Source: Emergomyces orientalis (taxonomy: Eukaryota > Ascomycota > Eurotiomycetes > Onygenales > Ajellomycetaceae). From it: a DNA stretch of 64,000 nucleotides. Of the stretch, positions 57,597-64,000 are shown piece after piece (within the stretch, counting starts at the first letter, position 1; the number at the start of each line of letters is the position of its first letter). The translations under genes were made by a program, and so were the position numbers. The notes under the pieces were generated by a model, which was given only the letters and a program-made list of their open reading frames with translations, was not told the DNA's origin and did not search any database. The stretch covers positions 186,001 through 250,000 of the forward strand of contig MOWL01000025.1 in NCBI GenBank assembly GCA_002110485.1, given 5' to 3'.

Positions 57597-59259
57597 CTAG
57601 ACTGGTAGAGGGAAAGTGCTAGCCCACGCGGCCATTTCTTTGCGCAGATCCAAAATCTCTTGCACACTTCCACTAGCGACCTTAGTTTTGAAGTCCTTGA
57701 GCTTGTTAGCCTCCTTGGGGAGTTCAGCCTGGACACTTTTACAGAGATTGATAGCCTTGTCAATGTAGTTGGCGATGCGCTTGAAGTCCTCCTCGCCCAT
57801 GCCACGGCTGGTCATGGCTGGGGCGCCAATTCGGATACCGTAAGGGGTTAATGCAGATTTGTCACCAGGGATGGAGTTCTTGTTGCATGCAATGTTGATC
57901 TGTTCGAGGACGGCTTCAACGCGGGCACCGTCAAGGGCTTTTGGCCTCAGATCCAGAAGGACCATGTGGCTGTCCGTTCCGTCGGAAACGAGCTTATGGC
58001 CCAGCTTCTTGAACTCCTCCTCGAGGGCCTTGGCGTTCTTCAGAACCTGTTCTTGATATTGCTTGAACTCTGGGGTGTCGACTTGTTTCAGGGCAACCGC
58101 CAGGGCGGTGATGGTGTGGTTATGAGGCCCACCCTGGTGGCCAGGGAAGACGGAGAAGTTAATGGGGCCTTCGAGGTCGTACATGGTCTCCTTTCCGGTC
58201 TTGGGGTCGACGGTTCTGACGCCCTTGCGGAAGAAAATCATAGCTCCCCTGGGGCCACGGAGGGACTTGTGGGTGGTGGTGGTGACTACATCAGCATGCT
58301 CGAATGGAGACGGGATGACTCCGGCTGCAATTAGGCCGGAAATGTGAGCCATATCGACAATCAGGTAAGCGCCGACAGAATCAGCGATCTCCCGCATCTT
58401 CTTGTAGTCGATCAGACGGCAGTATGCGGAAGTGCCCGCAACCAGACACTTTGGTCGATAAAGCTTGGCATTTTTGGCGAGGGTCTCATAGTCGATGATG
58501 CCAGTCTCGAGGTCGACCTGATATGGGAAAGTTTCGAAATATGTGGAAACAGCGGAAATCCTATTCACGGTGCTGATATTAGTGACCATTATTTTGAACT
58601 TGGGAAATTGTTAACATTGGATCATGTTTACATACTTTTTTTGTGGAGTTTGATATCCATGACTCAGATGTCCTCCATGAGGAAGATCCAAGCCCATCAG
58701 TCTGTCGTGTGGTCTCATCAGGGCCTGGTAGACTTCCAGATTGGCAGGGCTTCCGCTCAAGCACTGGACATTGACACCCCATTTGGCCGGGTCAAGGTTG
58801 AAAGCCTTGAGAGCTCTCGCCTGGCAGGTGAGCTCAATGGTATCAATATGTTGGTTTCCGCCATAATATCTAGCACCGGGGTAGCCCTCGGAGTATTTAT
58901 TTGACATGGGTGATCCCAGAGCATCGAAGACAGCACGGGAGGTAAAGTTCTCAGAAGCGATCAGAACTACTGACTCTCGTTGTCGCTGTATCTCTTTTTT
59001 CTGTATGGCGGGGGAAAACCCAGGTCAGTAAATGAGGGGCAAAAAGGCTTCCCACAACAATGGTAAAATTGATCATGACCATGAACGGAAAATAAAACAG
59101 AAATTGGTACATACCATGATCTCAGCAATCTCTGGATCCGACTCGACCAGCGATTTCTCGAGTTGCTGTCCACATGAAGTTAGCGATTTGATATTTCACC
59201 AGGACAGCTGTTGGGATATTTACGTCTCGGTGGGAGGGTGATAGAGCGTAGGTTGCCAT
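57597..59259 (-). CDS. SHM2: Serine hydroxymethyltransferase, cytosolic
   Basis: PLP enzyme converting serine and tetrahydrofolate to glycine and 5,10-methylene-tetrahydrofolate, the main entry of one-carbon units. Exons 59259-59224, 59165-59115, 59000-58636 and 58560-57597 give 471 residues. The N-terminus (MATYALSPSHRDQLEKSLVE) lacks a mitochondrial presequence, so the cytosolic form is inferred. Family blocks are SVVLIASENFTS, SNKYSEGYPGARYYGGNQ, GLDLPHGGHLSHGY, DMAHISGLIAAGVIPSPF and the PLP-binding lysine in THKSLRGPRG (K249). The C-terminal part has PGDKSALTPYGIRIGAPAMTSRG. The last splice restores TPQKKISAVSTYFET. The short first exons (12 and 17 codons) are not visible as long frames but fit perfectly. 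Confidence 0.97.
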
Positions 59260-59749
59260 GATGTGGGTGTGACACTGCCTCTGAATTACTGATTTTTAGG
59301 GGTATATTTATTTTGGGGGTTTTTGAGGTGCTGTTACGGTGGCTTTGGCTGATATTCAGGAATTGATGTTGTTCTGAGAAGTGTTTGAGAACAAGGTCTG
59401 GTTCAAGGGCCGGGTTTGTTTGCTCTGACTTTTTCCACCAACAATTAGAATTTATTTTTTTTCCCTTCAGCTCCGGCTTGTCATGTGATTCTTTCGGGCC
59501 CGATATATTAGCCGGGCATACATAGTTCCACATAAAGATGAAGTATTAAGAAGTGCAACTAGCATATTATTGACGCAACACTGTGGAGAATATGAGAGAA
59601 CACTTATGTAGCAGGACATATGGTGACATGCACCGTCGTGGAATTTAAGGTTAGGTATATCTCATGAAGTTCTGAAGGATATACTTCGTCATGGCTCGTA
59701 CAAGTAGTTCAACATGCTGATATTTACAAAAGAAAGAAATAAATTACTA
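59260..59749. promoter_or_regulatory. SHMT upstream region / RPA34 3' flank
   Basis: 490 bp between two minus-strand genes. No frame is convincing and no distinctive motif was recognised. Confidence 0.45.
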
Positions 59750-60953
59750 TCACGATGACAATGCCTGCTTTTTCCGCTTCCTCTCTTCCTTCCGTGCCCT
59801 CAGCTCCTGGCTGGTATCATCTCTGTGCTTTTTGCTACTCCTCTGCCCATGTTGATCGTCCGTCCTGCCTCGTGTAATTCCTGTATCCTTCGTTGTCTTC
59901 GACTTCGGAGATGGGTTCACCTCTCCATTTCTCGAATGTACCTCTGCGCTACCATCGGCGGAATTCGAATGTATCCTTTTATGTTTCTTGCGCCGTTCCC
60001 CCTGCTCCTTATCCGATCCTACCTCCATCGATGACTTCCTCCTCTTTTTACCTTCCCGGTCTTGAGGCAATGTCTGAGGCATGCGGAACGAGACACCCTC
60101 CGCCTCTGACTCTTCCGAACTAGATCCAAATATTTCCGGCTGATCATCTGTTGAGCCAAAGGGCTTATATCGCATTTTAAGTTTCCTGGGCTGTTCACGT
60201 TTCGGTTTCGTTAGTTCGCTTATTGGAACAGACGCTTCCGAGTGTGTCGCCCCGTTTGCCAAGTCTACAATCCGCTCCAAATGGAAGGTTTGCGCGACAT
60301 TAACGCGATTTCGGTGGTAGGTATTGCCTTGTTTGCCAGGGAGCAGAAGTGCCTTGTTCTTCTCCGCCCCAATTTGGTCCTCCCGGAGCTTGTAATCGAC
60401 TCCATTGTGTGTCAATATTGACCCACCCGTAGCTACAGCATCTAGCGCAAGTTCTTGTATAGTATTCATCGGCACGGAGGCTGGAGTGGTGATGTGCCAT
60501 ATCTGTTTCCCTCGTAGATCTGAGAAAACTTTTGAAACACCTGATGATCGCGGTGCGGTTGTTGCTATTAGCTTAAACCCTTCCGGCACTTTGAATTCTT
60601 GCGCAGGTATGACCTTTGGTACAGCAGAATCCCTACTGAGGACAATTAGTATTTCAGAATCGCAAATTGTCTGCTGGATAGAACATAAAGCCTCACATCT
60701 CAGGCGTGCTAGGTCCTCCTTCGATTGGGCTATCGCGTTCATCTTCAACCTCGGAGTCTGAACTTGAAGAGCTTGGTTCCGGATCGGGTTTTCTCTTCAC
60801 TTCTTTCGTGCTTTGTTTTTTAGTTTTTACTTTCTCGGTTGGTTTTCGGACCGAGGACTTGATCTTTTGTGGTGTTGGTTCAGGAGAGGACGGGAACTCC
60901 TGGTCATTACTATCACTATCCGTAATGATCTCTTTGCTCAATGGGGGAGCCAT
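59750..60953 (-). CDS. RPA34: RNA polymerase I subunit RPA34-like
   Basis: Subunit of RNA polymerase I that forms the TFIIF-like A49/A34.5 heterodimer, needed for rRNA transcription. Exons 60953-60697 and 60635-59750 (61-nt intron, GTGAGG...CTCAG with CTAAT branch) give 380 residues. The first about 85 residues are acidic and lysine-rich. The ordered core follows: FKVPEGFKLIATTAPRS, FSDLRGKQIWHITTPASVPM, LTHNGVDYKLRED, ALLLPGKQGNTYH and VNVAQTFHLERIVDL, as in the A34.5 dimerisation module. The C-terminal 130 residues are very basic and end in RKEERKRKKQ, a nucleolar-type tail. The identification rests on the KQIWHITTPASVP and VPEGFKL blocks. It is head to head with GRC3, 365 bp apart. Confidence 0.85.
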
Positions 60954-61318
60954 ATTGTGTTCGAGTCGTTGAATTGAGGATCCGCGCGCGAGAGTGAAAG
61001 TGCAGGAAGTCGAGAAGGGGAATGTGAGCTGGCCGGGTTAATATCTAACCATAGGTAAAATGAGATGAATATAGAAATCCAAATATAATGGCTTTATTCA
61101 GAATCTAATTACAGAACCAAGTGTTGGTATTGGTATGGTTTTCTCGATTCGCGGCTCAGCTTGGTTTTGTTGCTCAACTTTTTTTTTCCAAAGCTTGGTG
61201 GATGTTGTAGTGCACGGACCACCACTGAAGTCTTCGCCGCACTTTTCAACCCAGAGCTCTGCAAAAGAAAACCCCAAGCTCGGCCACTGACATCGGAAAA
61301 GCTAGGCTCATTGTTAAA
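60954..61318. promoter_or_regulatory. Divergent promoter RPA34 / GRC3
   Basis: 365 bp shared upstream region of two rRNA-related genes. An AAATGAGATGAA stretch near 61057 resembles the PAC element (core GATGAG) of ribosome-biogenesis promoters, and a T run (61177-61187) lies beside it. The match is loose. Confidence 0.4.
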
Positions 61319-64000
61319 ATGAAAAGGAAAGGAAATATGCAGTCTCAGTCAGGTACGCCGCACTCTTCTCCAACTCTAATGTGAGGCACAGACGTTTTAA
61401 CAGTTCCATATATCTTAGCTCCGGTCAGCGCAATCGCAGCCCGAAGGTCGCGACAAAAATTGGCCGCAGCTTCGCAAGCTGCAACGACGGATGCTGAATC
61501 GATTTCAAATGAAGAACCTCCATTGAAAAAACCCAAAACCAGCCCTTCGAAGCCGTTGTCTAGAGATAATTCCGAAAGAAGACAGTTCCCCCAGCAGGGA
61601 GGGAGCACAAGGGGGAAGGTCGATTCTTCAACGCCGGTTATACCGAAAGGGAAAGACTCAAACGCATCACACGCTCAGGACACAGCCAATGAATATCAGA
61701 GTGACGTTAGAGATGAGGACGATGGCGTCGAGACGGAGGTTACCAGCGATGATGAAGAGAGGTATGAGTTGCCCTGCTCTGATATAACGACAAAACGCAT
61801 TCTAACAGCTCCTACTGATAGGGCTTTAGCGAATACTCCAGCGGGCTTCCAAAATTTCCTGTTGTCAAAAAGCCACATAGGTAACAGAAACGTAGTCTAC
61901 TGTACTGATAATGCGATATGTATTCGTTTAAAACTACAAATGGTACGACACCATGTCTCATGTCTATGGCATTCGCTAACGAGAGAAAGAATTTGACACT
62001 CATCGGTCAGTATGACCTATGGGTTAAACGAGGTGTGGTCAGCATAATGGGAGCAAAATTACATCCAAGCCCTTGTCTCTATAGAGTCTATGCGCCATCG
62101 ACTCACTCACTCCCGGTCATCAAATGCGTTTCAGGTATTGAAGACTACGCAGAAGTTGAGATCAGGTCATGCAACAGTGGGCTTTGCCGTTTAAAGAACC
62201 TTTCAAACCTATATCATCGGATATGGAATAGCAAAGAGCCAGTCCCAGATTCGGTTCTGCAAACTGGTGGACCATTATCGTACTCAATTGTAAGCTCCTT
62301 TTTAAAAAGCTTCCTTGACTGTTACCCAGGTTCTAACAATTTCAGTAGCTTCACTCGTCTTCGGACGACCCCTTGAAACGACATCTACGCCCGCTACATC
62401 TTGATAAGAAATGGAGCTCGTCTATTCAGACCCTGTCTCAACGAGGAGCCGCCCTTCGAGTACTAACTTGTGGCCCGAAAGGATCTGGGAAATCGACTTT
62501 TAATAAATATCTTCTCAATCATCTCCTAAGCTTACCTCCGTTGGAGGGCAGTTCACAATACGGCCAACATGGAGTTGCATTCCTAGATTTGGACCCTGGG
62601 CAGCCTGAGTTCTCTCCGATGGGTCAAATATACCTTGCCCACTTACGGGCACCGATTCTCGGGCCGCCACTTTCTCATCCAACTCTCGATTGTCAATCTA
62701 ATGGGTATATTATTAGATCACATTATATTGGAGCTTCTTCGCCGAAAGACGACCCTGACCACTATATTATGGCCACAATGGATCTAATGAATCGCTATCA
62801 CGAACTTCGTCAGAGTTATCCTCACTGCCCTCTTATCATAAACTACCCTGGTTGGATTTTCGGGCTTGGCCTCGAGATTGTCATCTCTTTGGTTACATCA
62901 TTGGGCCTCACAGATGTCGTATATATGAGCGACAAAGGACCAGCTGAAGTTGTGGAACCGCTGACCGCGGCAGCCATGGAGGCTGACATTCTCGTGACCA
63001 TACTTCCATCACAGCCCACAGATTTTGTCACCAAATCCAGCGCCCAGTTGAGGTCTATGCAGATGCTTTCTTACTTCCATTCGACGCAGCATCAGGGCAA
63101 CAATAGAATTTGGTCCGACACTCCACTCTGTCGAACTCGCCCCGTGACCGTCAACTATTCCGGAGCCTCTCAGGGTATATTTGGAATAATGGTGACAGGT
63201 TCTCATCATGGCCCGGATATGCTGCGTGATTTATTGGACGGAGCTGTCGTGGGGTTGGTTGCAATTGAAAGCCTTAATGCAATTGCGAGTGCGAACGGGC
63301 AGGACGCAACCAATGACACCACTGTCAATGATGGGAGCGATAAAACTATTGATGCGTCTCATTTCGATCCCGACGGCGACTTGCAAATGGACCCAGACTT
63401 CACATTAAACGAAAACCAATCACTACTATCACCCTCATCATCATCACACCCATCACCAAACGACTCACAGCATCCTAGTATCACTCGCACCCCACGCGAG
63501 AACCTCCCTTACCTATTCGTTGGTAACGGTGCTTGCACACCCCTCGACCCCAACGTATCACACTGTCTTGGCCAGGCAATTATCCGATCCGTCAACCCCG
63601 ATACGCAAACTCTTGAGATGTACACTCCCATCTCGCCCTCCAAACTTCGCAATACATTGGAGCAAGGAAATCACATAATCCTCGTTAGGGGGCAAGTGGA
63701 CAACCCCAATTGGGCAATTAGTGAAGAGTACTTTTCTGCACGTGCTGCACAACGCCGACATCGCAGAATGATCACACAGTCGAAAGCGGACGGAATCACA
63801 CCTGATGCAGCAGCGCGTAGGGAGCAAGATATCACGTCGGAGCGGCTGCGAGAACGGGTACGAAGGGCGGGTAACGTACCGTGGATGAGGCTGGATGAAG
63901 GTACTGGGGATGCAAAGGAGCACGGCATCAAGCAAATGTGGAGACTACGGAAGAAGGCATATCCTGCAGATTCGGGAAGTGGGAGTGACAGGGAGTGGTG
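61319..64000 (+). CDS. GRC3: Polynucleotide 5'-hydroxyl kinase GRC3 (partial, 3' end missing)
   Basis: Phosphorylates the 5'-OH made when ITS2 of pre-rRNA is cut by Las1; nucleolar. Exons 61319-61352, 61419-61942, 61990-62289 and 62349 onward, without a stop before the window ends, give at least 836 residues. The first exon (MKRKGNMQSQS) is only 11 codons. A disordered N-terminus precedes NLTLIGQYDLWVKRGVVSIMGAKL and YRVYAPSTHSLPVI. Walker A is GPKGSGKS (328-335), followed by FLDLDPGQPEFSPMGQ, IINYPGWIFGLGLEI and, in the C-terminal part, LPYLFVGNGACTPL. Intron 2 (61943-61989) is the least certain: GTACGA...AAAG, phase-consistent. A serine/aspartate-rich insert lies near 63310-63480. Only the extreme C-terminus should be missing. 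Confidence 0.93.

Noticed and set aside
1..64000. Secondary-metabolite, mobile-element or CRISPR-like system
   Set aside because: No synthase, transposase, reverse transcriptase, long terminal repeat, captain recombinase or regularly spaced repeat was found; the genes are unrelated housekeeping functions.

Overview
The window is ordinary nuclear DNA of a filamentous ascomycete. Most genes carry one to six short introns (about 47-200 nt) with GT...AG ends and CTAAC-like branch sites, lie on both strands at gene-dense spacing, and encode proteins of the Pezizomycotina type: a PACT-domain spindle-pole protein, a fungal Sas2-type MYST acetyltransferase and a cofactor-independent phosphoglycerate mutase. 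A eurotiomycete, possibly of the Onygenales, is my inference from protein style only; no marker in the window proves it. The exon joins given here were made by hand and checked by reading phase and family alignment from memory.

Layout. 1-12.3 kb is gene-poor, with no recognisable gene, only short coding-like fragments (about 5.3-5.55, 6.6-6.8, 7.1-7.5 and 8.3-8.7 kb) and simple repeats. 12.3-34.2 kb holds mitochondrial asparaginyl-tRNA synthetase (-), a large protein with an RRM and PB1-like and UBA-like segments (-), a Sas2-like acetyltransferase (+), CCT6 (-), NOP56 (+), a small lysine/arginine-rich protein (+), COX20 (-) and the DNA polymerase epsilon catalytic subunit POL2 (+). 34.9-38.6 kb holds a CaMK-type kinase (+) and an AMMECR1 protein (-). 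38.6-43.3 kb is a second gene-poor stretch with a decayed Gfo/Idh/MocA dehydrogenase pseudogene and an intact two-exon gene for a 50-residue secreted peptide. 43.3-64 kb holds an ecdysoneless/SGT1 protein (-), a Pcp1/PcpA-type spindle-pole protein (+), VPS4 (-), prefoldin subunit 6 (+), phosphoglycerate mutase (-), Mediator subunit MED9 (+), serine hydroxymethyltransferase (-), RNA polymerase I subunit RPA34 (-) and GRC3 (+), which runs off the right edge.

How they relate. This is not an operon-like or biosynthetic cluster. Several genes are head-to-head pairs sharing intergenic regions of 0.3-0.6 kb: CCT6/NOP56, COX20/POL2, ECD/PCP1, VPS4/PFD6, iPGM/MED9 and RPA34/GRC3. RPA34/GRC3 both serve rRNA synthesis and processing, and the COX20/POL2 interval carries a dense ACGCG/CGCGAAA cluster of the kind bound by MBF/SBF in yeasts. 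I did not find a new multi-gene system. The items most worth a second look are the 50-aa secreted peptide, the RRM protein with autophagy-receptor-like ends, the 57-nt stop-free intron in phosphoglycerate mutase, and the coding-like fragments in the left gene-poor region.
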